From the NCBI RefSeq assembly GCF_037026715.1, contig NZ_JBANCG010000015.1:1-64000 (forward strand): a stretch of DNA of 64,000 nucleotides, in the 5' to 3' direction. Positions 16,431 through 25,290 of this stretch are shown here, piece after piece. Origin of the DNA: Breoghania sp037026715. GTDB taxonomy: Bacteria; Pseudomonadota; Alphaproteobacteria; Rhizobiales; Stappiaceae. Position 1 is the stretch's first letter, and the number at the start of each line of letters is the position of its first letter. The position numbers were made by a program, and so were the translations under genes. The notes below the pieces were generated by a model. That model was not told where the DNA came from and made no database searches. It saw only the letters and a list, made by a program, of their open reading frames with translations.

Positions 16431-17438
16431 TCAGCCGATCAGATCATCGCCCGCCGCAACGGCGAGGGACGTTCCGTTGGAAAAGGCCAGACGCACCTGC
16501 GCGCCCGGCCCGTTCTCCACGGTGATCTTTTCGTCGGAGCCGTCGAAGGTGATCGTCGCGGTATCGCCGTCATAGGCGACGTGGGTGCTTTCCGGCTCGA
16601 TGCCCGCGCCAAATTTCAGCGTCACCTTGCCTTCGGCCCTGATCGTGTCGTTGCCGTCGCCCGCGGCGTAGTTCACGATACCGGAACTGATGGTGATGCT
16701 GTCATCGCCGGTGCCGCCGGTCACCTCGCTGTCTTCGCGAACGGAAATGCGATCGTCGCCCGCTCCGCCGTCGACCGTGCTGCCGGTCCACGCGGCGATC
16801 ACGTCATCGCCCTCGCCGCCATCCACCACGCTGTTCGACCATACCGAGATGTCGTCATTGCCGTCGCCGCCGAAGACGAGGCTGTTGGACCAGGCCGAGA
16901 GGTAATCGTCGCCCGACCCGCCATCGACCCAGCTGTCGGACCAGGCGTCGATGCGGTCATCGCCCTCGCCTCCGGACAGCCGGCCCTGTGTCCACGAGAC
17001 CAGCGTATCGTTGCCCTCGCCGCCATCCACCGAGGAGCCGGACCAGGCATAGACCGTATCGTCTCCTTTCCCGGCACTCACCGCCGCGTTGCTGCCGACG
17101 GCGATATGGTCCGCCTCGTCGGTGCCGATCACCTGCGCTCCGTCGATGCCGTTGACGAAATCGTGCCCCTCGCCGGTGAAGAAGCCGCGTTCCTGAAGCT
17201 GCAGCAGGAAATTGCGAAACGTCTCAGAAAACTGGCTGGAGGGCGCGACGAGAGGGGATGTTCCGCTCTCCTCCTGCGAGGTCTCCGAGCTGTCCGCGGA
17301 AGCCGTTCCCGCGTTCGTGCCGGCGGACTGGCTCTCCTCGCTGTCAAGCGGGTCCTGCCAGGTGATCTCGCTCGCGCGCGGGGAATGGAAACTCAAGGGC
17401 ATGAGCGAGGGAAGGCGGTGAAGATCGGCGATGTTCAT
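16431..17438 (-). CDS. RTX-like calcium-binding repeat protein
   Basis: This 335-aa acidic protein has a Ser/Glu/Thr-rich N-terminal third. Residues of about 125-290 carry repeats of the RTX type GGxGxDx. The repeats read as an 18-residue unit: a normal GGEGDD nonapeptide alternates with one of the form xWSxSxVD (for example VDGGSGDDYLSAWSNSLV). RTX repeats fold into a beta-roll that binds Ca2+ outside the cell, and such proteins usually leave by type I secretion. No secretion genes are nearby, and no Sec signal is seen. The ATG at 17438 has GGAG 13 bases upstream, a rather long spacing. No catalytic domain is recognised. Confidence 0.8.
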   Translation of the reverse strand: MNIADLHRLPSLMPLSFHSPRASEITWQDPLDSEESQSAGTNAGTASADSSETSQEESGTSPLVAPSSQFSETFRNFLLQLQERGFFTGEGHDFVNGIDGAQVIGTDEADHIAVGSNAAVSAGKGDDTVYAWSGSSVDGGEGNDTLVSWTQGRLSGGEGDDRIDAWSDSWVDGGSGDDYLSAWSNSLVFGGDGNDDISVWSNSVVDGGEGDDVIAAWTGSTVDGGAGDDRISVREDSEVTGGTGDDSITISSGIVNYAAGDGNDTIRAEGKVTLKFGAGIEPESTHVAYDGDTATITFDGSDEKITVENGPGAQVRLAFSNGTSLAVAAGDDLIG

Positions 17439-18042
17439 CGTATCAGGCTCCGACTCGAACGTATCGCTGGCGCTTTGCAGGAACCGGGCCACAGAAGGAA
17501 GGCGGCTATACCATTGGAAAGGAATAGCAAAATGCCATCGCGCCGCGCGCGGGGTCGGGCCGGGCGCTTCTTGCGGCAAATTCTGCCGGTCCGTCCCGTA
17601 AAAATTACCTAGAGCGCGGTCGGGCTACCGCGCGGCGAGGCAGGCGTCAGCGTCCGCCTCCATGCCGGCGTGCCCCGGTCACTCGGGCTGCATGGACATG
17701 CGCGTGCGGTCTGATTGACGCGAAGCCGTCCGGCTGATTGCGGCCAGACCGCCTCGCGTGCCAATTCCGACATCGCAGACCCCGGGATCCTTTCCCGAAA
17801 GCGGCGGTTCCGGAACCGCACCGTCGAAGTCTGTGCGGAACAAATCCGTGTCCTCTTGGGGCTGCGCCACTGGGGCATTCCCGTGAGACAACACCAATCA
17901 ATTGAAACAAATGGCTTAAATCCAGCAGCGTGCGTTCCGATTGAATATCTTTGGAAGGATCGATGTGACCCTTTTTATTGACGGTGATGGAGGGTATCCA
18001 GACACGATGTAAACGACCTGAACTGTCTCGCCTGGAAAACGC
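17439..18042. other. Intergenic region between the RTX-like gene and the LuxR gene
   Basis: I see no convincing gene in these 604 bases; the short open frames have no good start or coding character. A hairpin GCGCGGT-CGGGCT-ACCGCGC lies at 17614-17633 with an A-run on its left (17600-17604), so on the minus strand it resembles a weak terminator or leader structure for the RTX-like gene. The part before 18043 (from about 17890) is AT-rich and probably carries the promoter of the LuxR gene. Confidence 0.5.
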
Positions 18043-18846
18043 ATGCCGATTACGTCAACGTCACTCGAACGTATCTATTTGCTTTGGGACGACCTGGCCG
18101 ACTGCGACGTCGGTGCCATCCATGCCTCGCGCCGGTTCCTGCTCGAGACGGTCTGCGGCCTGATCGACGCGCAGAACGCGGACTGGATCGGCTGCGTGCG
18201 GTTGAACTCGCCAAAGTCGCGCGATCCGATGAAGGGCTGGCGGCCGCGCACGCTCTTCACCCTGACCCCCTGCGACCACACCAAAGGGGCCATCGGCGTG
18301 GCTTTCGAGGAAATGGACAAGGGCGAACCAGACATCACCACCATGCGCAACGTGGAGCTGGCCGGGACTTTCCGGGTGCTCAGCCTGAAGCAGCTGGCCA
18401 CCCCGGAGTGGTTCGAAGGGCCCTCCTACCAGAACTACTACAAGGCGCTCGACCGTCAGGATTCCCTCTGGGCCGGCATCCCGATCAACGAGGATGCGGA
18501 AATCCAGATCGGCTTTCATCGCAGCTTCGCCCGTGAGCCCTTTACTGCGGACGATCAGGAAATCGTATCGCACGCGCTGCGCGGCATTCGCTGGTTTTTC
18601 AAGCATCAGATGCTTGGAGAAGGCGTCGGCGTGGCAAGCGCCCCGCTGACCCCCGTTGAGCAACTGGTTCTGCAAGGCCTGCTGCTCGGCCTGACGGAAA
18701 AACAGATCGCCGAACAGAACAACCAAAGTCCCCACACCACCCACGACCACGTGAAGCGGATCTTCCGCAAATATGGCGTTTCCAGCCGCTCGGCACTCAT
18801 GGCCCTTTGGCTCGGCAAAGGCTTGGTTTCAAACAATAACCCCTAA
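18043..18846 (+). CDS. LuxR-family transcriptional regulator
   Basis: This 267-aa protein has a C-terminal LuxR helix-turn-helix at about residues 200-262. TPVEQLVLQGLLLGLTEKQI, then SPHTTHDHVKRIFRKYGVSS, is the typical four-helix pattern. The N-terminal ~190 residues resemble a GAF-like sensor fold, but they lack the conserved Trp/Asp/Tyr set I would expect for a homoserine-lactone binder, so no quorum-sensing role is claimed. It ends about 100 bases before the autotransporter on the same strand, which makes that gene a likely target. Confidence 0.85.
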   Translation: MPITSTSLERIYLLWDDLADCDVGAIHASRRFLLETVCGLIDAQNADWIGCVRLNSPKSRDPMKGWRPRTLFTLTPCDHTKGAIGVAFEEMDKGEPDITTMRNVELAGTFRVLSLKQLATPEWFEGPSYQNYYKALDRQDSLWAGIPINEDAEIQIGFHRSFAREPFTADDQEIVSHALRGIRWFFKHQMLGEGVGVASAPLTPVEQLVLQGLLLGLTEKQIAEQNNQSPHTTHDHVKRIFRKYGVSSRSALMALWLGKGLVSNNNP

Positions 18847-18948
18847 ACAGGGGATAGCTCCTTCCCTCTCTGCCGCGTCAAAAGACGGCCAATGCCACAA
18901 CTTGCGCCGCGGGCAAGCCGCGCGCGGTGTCGCGCCGAGGGGGGATCC

Positions 18949-21900
18949 ATGGACACAACGAAAACAACGGCTCGCTGGGTTTGCGATACGGCAGGCTTGG
19001 CGCGATCGGGCGTCTCACGCAGGCTCAGAACCACTCTCCTGCTCGGCACCGCGCTCGTCGTTGCGACCGCCATGGGCCTCGGAACCGCTCAAGCCGGCGG
19101 TGGCCGGGGTGGCGATGGTGGACAAGGCCCAGCCGGCGGTCTCTCCATCGTAGGGCGCGGCGGCGGCGGCGGTACAGCGGGAAACGGCGGAAGCAATGGG
19201 ACCGCCGGCAGAGATAGCGCAGGCAATGGCGGTGGTGGTGGCGGCGGTGCCGGCGGCTTTGCAGGCGGAACCGGTGCCACGAGCGCTCCAGGAGGCCCCG
19301 GCGGTGATGGCGGCGCGGGGGGCGCGCATGGAGTGGTCATCTCCACCTCGGCAGTGATTGCAGGTGACAGGACGGGGCAAAACGGCGGCGATGGGGCCAA
19401 TGGCGGTGACAACGCAACATTCGGCGGCGGTGGCGGCGGCGGCGGCGGTGGCGAAGGTGGTCATGGCGTCGCCGTGACTGCTGCCGTGACTGTCACCAAC
19501 AGCTCCGTTATTACGGGTGGCGCGGGCGGTCAGGGTGGACTGGGCGGCGCCCATGGGGCCTTTGGCACCAACGGATCCCGTGGCTATGGCGGCACGGGCG
19601 GAGCAGGCCTCTCCACGTCGGTGTCCGGCGTGTTTGTCACCAACAACACATCAGCCATCATCGCGGGCGGCAACGGCGGCGCAGGACGGGGGGATGCCGC
19701 GGGCGGCGCCGGTATTGTCGGGTCAGGGCTATCTATAGCCAACAACGGCACGATTTCCGGCGGGCTCTCCGGCACCAGCGGCACCCGCGCCAACGCCATC
19801 GAATTCACCGGCGGCAGCAACCGTCTCGAGCTTGGGCCCGATTCCATACTGAACGGCGGCATTGCCGTCACCGGCAGCCTGGAGATCATCCAGTTCTACG
19901 ATGTTGACATCGCCAATACGATTTCCGGAAGCGGTTCGCTGGAGAAAAGCGGCACCGGCGCCCTGACGCTCAGCGGCACCAACACCTATACCGGCGGCAC
20001 GACGGTCAATGGCGGCAGGCTTACCGTTTCCTCCGATGCCAATCTCGGCGCGGCGAATGGGAGCGTAACGCTCGCCACCGGACTGTTGCAGATCACCGGG
20101 ACCGGCTTCACCCAGTTGACCCGCGATCTCGCGGTCACCAATAACGCGGGGCTCGAGAACAAGGACGCCGATCTGGTGGTCTCAGGCGCGCTGTCGGGCA
20201 CGGGGACCTTGAACAAGTTCGGGGCAGGATCCCTCATCTACAATGGCGACGGCTCCAGCTTCAGCGGGTCCCTGAACATTGCAGGGGGCACGCTCGGCGG
20301 CTCCGGAACGATCGGCGGCACGGTTCGCATCCAGTCCGGGGCCACGCTTTCCGCCGGCAACAGCCCCGGCACCCTGAACGTTGGGGAACTGATCCTGTTC
20401 TCCGGCTCCACATCCGAGTTCGAATTGGGGACGGCGGGAACCGTCGGGGGGATCACGAATGATCTCGTCATCGTGGCCGGAAATCTGGTGCTTGGTGGCA
20501 CGCTCAACGCCACGGCCGGGTCTTCGGGCTACTACCAGCTGTTCCAGTATGGCGGAACGTTGTCGGGCAGCTACGGTACCGTCAATGTCAGTGGGGTGGC
20601 CAACGCAAACGGCGTGATCCAGACCGGCATCTCCGGTCAGGTCAACTTGGTCGTGCTCGCCGACGGGCAGGTGCTGCAGTTCTGGGACGGCGCGGACACG
20701 ATCGGCAACGGCACGGTCGATGGCGGCTCGGGCACATGGTCGACGAGCGGGACCAACTGGACGGGCCAGCCCGGCGAGGCCGGGATCAACGGTTCGTTCG
20801 TGGGCGCAGTCGCGGTCTTCGCAGGCACGGCCGGCACGGTCACGGTCGACGGCACGCAGTCGGTCGACACGCTGCAGTTCAAGACCGACGGCTATACGCT
20901 GTCCGGCGGCACGCTGAACCTCGCGCCCGCCTCCGGCACGACCGCCTTCCTCAATGTCGACGGCAACCTTGGGGCCACCATCGGCTCGACGCTGACGGCC
21001 GCGGCCGGCATCGGTCTGGAAAAGACCGGCGCAGGCAATGCCTTCCTGTCGGGCGACAGTTCCGGCTTTGCCGGCGACGTGCTGGTCTCCGGAGGCGCTC
21101 TCTTCGTCAACGGCACGCTCGGCAATGGCACCAACCGCTTCGACGTGAGCGGCGCGAGCATCGCCGGGCTGGCCGGTGGCGGCACTGTCGCCGGCAACGT
21201 CTTCGTCGGCACCAATGGCATTCTGGCGGGATATGGCGGCACGCCGGACAATATTTCGCCCGCAACGCTCACCGTCACCGGCAACGTGGACTTCTCGGCC
21301 GGCGGCGCGCTCTACGCGCTGGTGGACTTCGACACGGACACCCACTCCCAGGTCAAGGTCAACGGCACGGCGTCGCTGGCGGGAACCGTCAATGTCACCA
21401 CCACCGGCACGGCGCCCAATCTCTCGACCGTCACGATCCTGACCGCCGACGGCGGGCGGACCGGCGAGTTCGACGCCGTCACCGACAACTACGCCTATCT
21501 GGACGCGGCCCTGAGCTACACGGCGACCACGGTCGACCTGACCCTGACGCGCAACGACGTCGTCCTGTCAGATGTTGCCAAAACCCCGAACCAGAAGGCC
21601 GTCGCCAGGTCGCTCCAAGGCACGCCCATCACCAATCCGCTGGTCCAGCAGATCCTCGGTCTGTCGGAGGATGGTTCCCGCGCCGCCTTTGACCGGCTGT
21701 CGGGCGAAGCGGTCGCCTCCATGCAGGGCAGCATGACGCAGGAGGCCAATCTCGTCGGCACGACCATCTTCACCCGCATCAACCAGGCCTTCGACGAGGG
21801 CGGCCCGACGCCGACCCCCGGGGTCGCGATCGCGACCCACGGCGCCCCGGACGGCCTTGGCGGCGACGCCTACACGATCTGGATGCGGGCCTACGGATCG

Positions 21901-22704
21901 CTTGGATCCACCGGCTCAACCGCGAACACCGCGGGCCTCGACCGCTCGGCCGGGGGCGGCATGTTCGGTGCTGACGCCCAGCTTGGCCTGGCGCGTCTCG
22001 GCGCCTTCGTCGGCTACCAGTCGTCCGATTACGAGGTCAGCGCGCGGGGATCGTCCAGCAAGGCCGACAGCTACCGCATCGGCGCCTATGCCGGCACGAG
22101 GCTCGGCGGCTTCCGCCTGTCCGGTGGTGCGGCCTACACCTGGCATGACATCGACACGACCCGCAATGTGGTCGTCGGAGCGCTGGGCGAGCGGCTGACG
22201 GGCTCGACCCATGCCGGAACGGCGCAGGCCTTCGGCGAGATCGGCTATGCCTTCCGCCTGCAGGGCGCGACCAACTGGCTGCAGCTCGAGCCTTTCGCAG
22301 GGTTGAACTATGTCTCCACCGATCTCGACGGCTATGCCGAAAGCGGCGGCGCCTCGGCGCTGACGGTGAGCGGCTCGACCAATGACGTGACCTTCACGAC
22401 GCTCGGCGTGCGAACTTCGTCGGAGTTCACCCTGCCTGGTGATGGCCGTCTGGCGCGGGTTTCCGCCATGGCGGGTTGGCGGCACGGGTTCGGCGATCTC
22501 ACTCCGACCTCGACTAACCGGCTTGCCGGCGGCGCGGCCTTCACCGTCGAGGGCGCACCGATCGCCGAGGACGTCGCGGTGCTCGGCGCCGGCCTGTCGC
22601 TGGACATCACCGACCAAGCCAGGCTCGGGCTCGACTATTCAGGCCAGTTCGGAGAGCGGGCCGCCGAGCATTCCGGCTCAGCGCGCTTGAGCTTCCGGTT
22701 CTGA
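18949..22704 (+). CDS. Glycine-rich autotransporter (type Va secretion)
   Basis: This 1251-aa protein has a long signal peptide (about residues 1-49, basic RRLRTTLLLG then a hydrophobic core, cleavage near AQA-GG) of the extended autotransporter kind. Residues ~50-270 are extremely rich in Gly-Gly pairs with Ala, Asn and Ser. Next come autotransporter-associated beta-strand repeats such as LEKSGTGALTLSGTNTYTGG near 325 and ISGSGSLEKSG-type turns. The last ~280 residues form the outer-membrane beta-barrel and end in the classic aromatic terminus LSFRF. The passenger would be a surface beta-helix. No protease or lipase motif is visible; adhesion is plausible but unproven. The ATG at 18949 has a GAGGGGGG site; a Met 19 codons earlier is less likely. 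Confidence 0.92.
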   Translation: MDTTKTTARWVCDTAGLARSGVSRRLRTTLLLGTALVVATAMGLGTAQAGGGRGGDGGQGPAGGLSIVGRGGGGGTAGNGGSNGTAGRDSAGNGGGGGGGAGGFAGGTGATSAPGGPGGDGGAGGAHGVVISTSAVIAGDRTGQNGGDGANGGDNATFGGGGGGGGGGEGGHGVAVTAAVTVTNSSVITGGAGGQGGLGGAHGAFGTNGSRGYGGTGGAGLSTSVSGVFVTNNTSAIIAGGNGGAGRGDAAGGAGIVGSGLSIANNGTISGGLSGTSGTRANAIEFTGGSNRLELGPDSILNGGIAVTGSLEIIQFYDVDIANTISGSGSLEKSGTGALTLSGTNTYTGGTTVNGGRLTVSSDANLGAANGSVTLATGLLQITGTGFTQLTRDLAVTNNAGLENKDADLVVSGALSGTGTLNKFGAGSLIYNGDGSSFSGSLNIAGGTLGGSGTIGGTVRIQSGATLSAGNSPGTLNVGELILFSGSTSEFELGTAGTVGGITNDLVIVAGNLVLGGTLNATAGSSGYYQLFQYGGTLSGSYGTVNVSGVANANGVIQTGISGQVNLVVLADGQVLQFWDGADTIGNGTVDGGSGTWSTSGTNWTGQPGEAGINGSFVGAVAVFAGTAGTVTVDGTQSVDTLQFKTDGYTLSGGTLNLAPASGTTAFLNVDGNLGATIGSTLTAAAGIGLEKTGAGNAFLSGDSSGFAGDVLVSGGALFVNGTLGNGTNRFDVSGASIAGLAGGGTVAGNVFVGTNGILAGYGGTPDNISPATLTVTGNVDFSAGGALYALVDFDTDTHSQVKVNGTASLAGTVNVTTTGTAPNLSTVTILTADGGRTGEFDAVTDNYAYLDAALSYTATTVDLTLTRNDVVLSDVAKTPNQKAVARSLQGTPITNPLVQQILGLSEDGSRAAFDRLSGEAVASMQGSMTQEANLVGTTIFTRINQAFDEGGPTPTPGVAIATHGAPDGLGGDAYTIWMRAYGSLGSTGSTANTAGLDRSAGGGMFGADAQLGLARLGAFVGYQSSDYEVSARGSSSKADSYRIGAYAGTRLGGFRLSGGAAYTWHDIDTTRNVVVGALGERLTGSTHAGTAQAFGEIGYAFRLQGATNWLQLEPFAGLNYVSTDLDGYAESGGASALTVSGSTNDVTFTTLGVRTSSEFTLPGDGRLARVSAMAGWRHGFGDLTPTSTNRLAGGAAFTVEGAPIAEDVAVLGAGLSLDITDQARLGLDYSGQFGERAAEHSGSARLSFRF

Positions 22705-22867
22705 GAGGAAGCTGGCCCGGAAATGGTATCGGGTCATGCGCATCCATACCCCTCACGCCCATGCGTCATCACCAGCACAACCGGCCCGGCTCGATTAGCC
22801 GGAAGCTCTGCAGCGGATCGATCTCACGCATGGCCCCACTCCCCGGCGAGCCGGCGGCGATGAGGGC

Positions 22868-23614
22868 TCACCAGCCCTGTTCGGTCGGCATGATGAACAT
22901 TTCCGACATGTCCATCCGCTCGGGCGCCTTGAGCGCGAAGAGGATGGCGTCGGCGATGTCCTCGCCTTCCAGATAGGTCATTCTGGCGGCGAGATCGTCC
23001 ATCTGCTTGCGGTATCCGGGATCGCTGATCTGCTCGTAAAGCTCGGATTTGACCGCACCCGGCTGAATGCTGGTGACGCGGATATTGTGCTTGGGGGCGA
23101 GTTCCATGCGCATTCCGTCCGACAGGGCGGCCACCGCGGCTTTGGTCGCGCAATAGATGGACAGGCCGGCAAACACCTTGCGTCCCGCGATCGAGGACAT
23201 GTTGAACACATGACCCGATTTCTGCTTGATCATCTGTGGCAGGACGGCAGCCGAGACATTGAGAACGCCCGAGATATTCACATCGACCATTCGCTGCCAT
23301 TCATCGGTCCTGAAGCTGTCGATGTCAGAAAGCGGCATTAGTCCGGCATTGTTCACCAGCACGTCGATCCGCCCGTGGGCCGCGATCAGTGCCTCCGCGG
23401 CCCGCTTGCACGAGGCCGGGTCCGTCACGTCGGTTTCAAGCGCGATGGCCTGACCGCCGCCTTCTGCGATTTCCGCGACAAGCGCATCGAGTCTGTCGCG
23501 CCGGCGTGCGGCAAGTCCGACATTGATGCCCTCTGCAGCAAGTTTGCGCGCGGTTGCAGCACCGATGCCGCTGGATGCACCGGTGACGAGGGCGACTTTG
23601 TTCCTGATATCCAT
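22868..23614 (-). CDS. Short-chain dehydrogenase/reductase, classical type
   Basis: This 248-aa SDR has the cofactor motif TGASSGIG at 11-18, NNAG at 88-91, and the catalytic Ser in NMSS (140-141), Y154 and K158 (YCATK). A basic patch AARRRDR after the second beta strand suggests NADP(H) preference. The substrate is unknown. It is on the same strand as, and 115 bases downstream of, the AraC-type regulator, so the two may be co-transcribed or functionally linked. It converges on the autotransporter gene. Confidence 0.93.
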   Translation of the reverse strand: MDIRNKVALVTGASSGIGAATARKLAAEGINVGLAARRRDRLDALVAEIAEGGGQAIALETDVTDPASCKRAAEALIAAHGRIDVLVNNAGLMPLSDIDSFRTDEWQRMVDVNISGVLNVSAAVLPQMIKQKSGHVFNMSSIAGRKVFAGLSIYCATKAAVAALSDGMRMELAPKHNIRVTSIQPGAVKSELYEQISDPGYRKQMDDLAARMTYLEGEDIADAILFALKAPERMDMSEMFIMPTEQGW

Positions 23615-23729
23615 TGCTCATTCTCCGTCTCTGGCCTCCAGGGCCGTGAAGGACGTGAGAAGATCTAGAGGCTTCGTCCCCGCCACGCGTTCGCGCCCTT
23701 GCGGAGACTGTCGCGATTTTGCGCAAACC

Positions 23730-24647
23730 TCACATGGCGCGATAGGCCGTTGGGCTCAGGCCGGTGTATTTCCGAAAAACCTGAGCGAAATGTCCGGGGC
23801 TGTCATAGCCAACGGACATGGAGATTTCGACGACCGGCAGCGCCGTTTCGCGAAGCAGCGATTTTGCCTTCTCGACCCGGCGCGCCATGAACCAGCGCGA
23901 GGGGGGCTGGCCTGTGGTGTTTCGAAAGGCGCGGCTGAAGTGGAACCGGCTCATGGCGCAGAGTTCTGCCAGGACGTCGAGGTCGAACGTCTCCGCCAGG
24001 TGCGCGTCCATGTGGCTCAGAACGCGGCGCAGCAGCCAGGCAGGCAATCTGGCCTCTCGGCGCCGCCACGCCGTGTCTTTTTGAGAAAAGTTGCGAAGCA
24101 GATGCACGCAGAGCCCGCTTGCCAGGCCTTGCACCAGACATGCATTTCCGTCCGGACCGCGCCGCAGCTCGTCCGCCAGCGTTGAAAGGATGCTTGCGAC
24201 AAGCGGATCCTCGCCTGCAGAGACATCCTGCAGCCGGACGGCCGGGAGTTTCAGCCCGAGCGATGTGGCCGCAGCCTCCATCAACGCATGGCCGGGATAG
24301 AGCTGCAACACATCGAACGGGCGATCATCCGACGTGTGCCAGCGCATGTGATAGGGTTCATCGGCATGGGTCAGGTAAAAGGCGCCCTCGCGGACCCTGG
24401 CGCCGATCCAGTCGCCATCCGGTTCACGTTCCTCCACGAACGCCTCGCCCGACAGGATGTAGACGACAAGCGGTTCTGCGACGGCCGGAACGAGAATGTC
24501 CTCTTCGCGTGCGGGGCGGGAAAAGATCTGGGCGTCGAGATTGCGCCACGCATCGCCGCTACCCTGAGCTATTTTTCTGCCAGGGAGGTAATTTTCCAGC
24601 CCCATGCCGGAGCTGCGGGCCAGGTTGGCATGCGTTTGCACGTTCAT
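23730..24647 (-). CDS. AraC-family transcriptional regulator
   Basis: This 305-aa protein ends in a two-helix-turn-helix AraC domain (about residues 205-303): LAELCAMSRFHFSRAFRNTT and then MSVGYDSPGHFAQVFRKYTG. The N-terminal half (VVYILSGEAFVEEREPDGD, then HADEPYHMRW) looks like a cupin ligand-binding fold. The effector is unknown. The SDR gene downstream is the nearest candidate target. A second possible start is 14 codons later (MGLENYLPG). Confidence 0.9.
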   Translation of the reverse strand: MNVQTHANLARSSGMGLENYLPGRKIAQGSGDAWRNLDAQIFSRPAREEDILVPAVAEPLVVYILSGEAFVEEREPDGDWIGARVREGAFYLTHADEPYHMRWHTSDDRPFDVLQLYPGHALMEAAATSLGLKLPAVRLQDVSAGEDPLVASILSTLADELRRGPDGNACLVQGLASGLCVHLLRNFSQKDTAWRRREARLPAWLLRRVLSHMDAHLAETFDLDVLAELCAMSRFHFSRAFRNTTGQPPSRWFMARRVEKAKSLLRETALPVVEISMSVGYDSPGHFAQVFRKYTGLSPTAYRAM

Positions 24648-24864
24648 TGTGAAGGCCCCAAGGGCAAAATGGAACGTTTCGCGGAAACATTGACCGGTGC
24701 TTCCGTCATCACGATGGGCCTGAAATGGTCACAGCACTATCGCGCAGCAATAGTGCCCAGTTTCATCCCGCATGGCCCGCTGCGCGAAAGCAGATCCGCG
24801 CGCGATCAAACGCGAGCCTGGCGCCAGGTATCCAGGCATTTGGAAGGTCTCTTCGGGAAGAAAA

Positions 24865-24941
<77 letters not shown>

Positions 24942-25290
24942 AGCTTTGCGCGGCGGTGACCCGCCGGCGGATATGCGTTGCATAGCTCAAACCAAAGCCG
25001 CAGGCAACCGGATAGACCGACGATCCCGCAACCATCGGTGCACACCCGTCAGGCCAGCCCTGCGGCGTCGCCGTTCCGTCCGATGCCATGCGCGCCGCGT
25101 CGCCCGAAATCCGGCCCTGAAACGCTTCCAGGTGCGTCTGGACGAGGGTATCGCGCGTGACGGTGCCGGGCGTCCGGAAGGTGTTCCTCAGGTCGGCGAC
25201 GCATTCGCAAAGCCCGCCGCCGGCCGGCGATCGATCCGGACAAAGCCCATGTTCGATCGGCCGCAGCGGGTCTCGTCGGGGGAGAGCGTT
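24942..25290 (-). pseudogene. Possible remnant reading frame between tRNA-Arg and the PAS gene
   Basis: No complete gene is present. On the minus strand the frame directly following the PAS gene's TAG stop (same frame) stays open for about 115 codons until inside the tRNA gene. Roughly codons 28-68 have strongly GC-ending codons and a protein-like composition (CECVADLRNTF, then TRDTLVQTHLEAFQGRISG). There is no suitable start codon or ribosome binding site. It may be a decayed gene, or chance in GC-rich DNA. Confidence 0.25.

Noticed and set aside
17715..17981. An 88-codon plus-strand frame upstream of the LuxR gene
   Set aside because: It has only a TTG start without a ribosome site, and the composition is not protein-like. 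I found no support for a gene.
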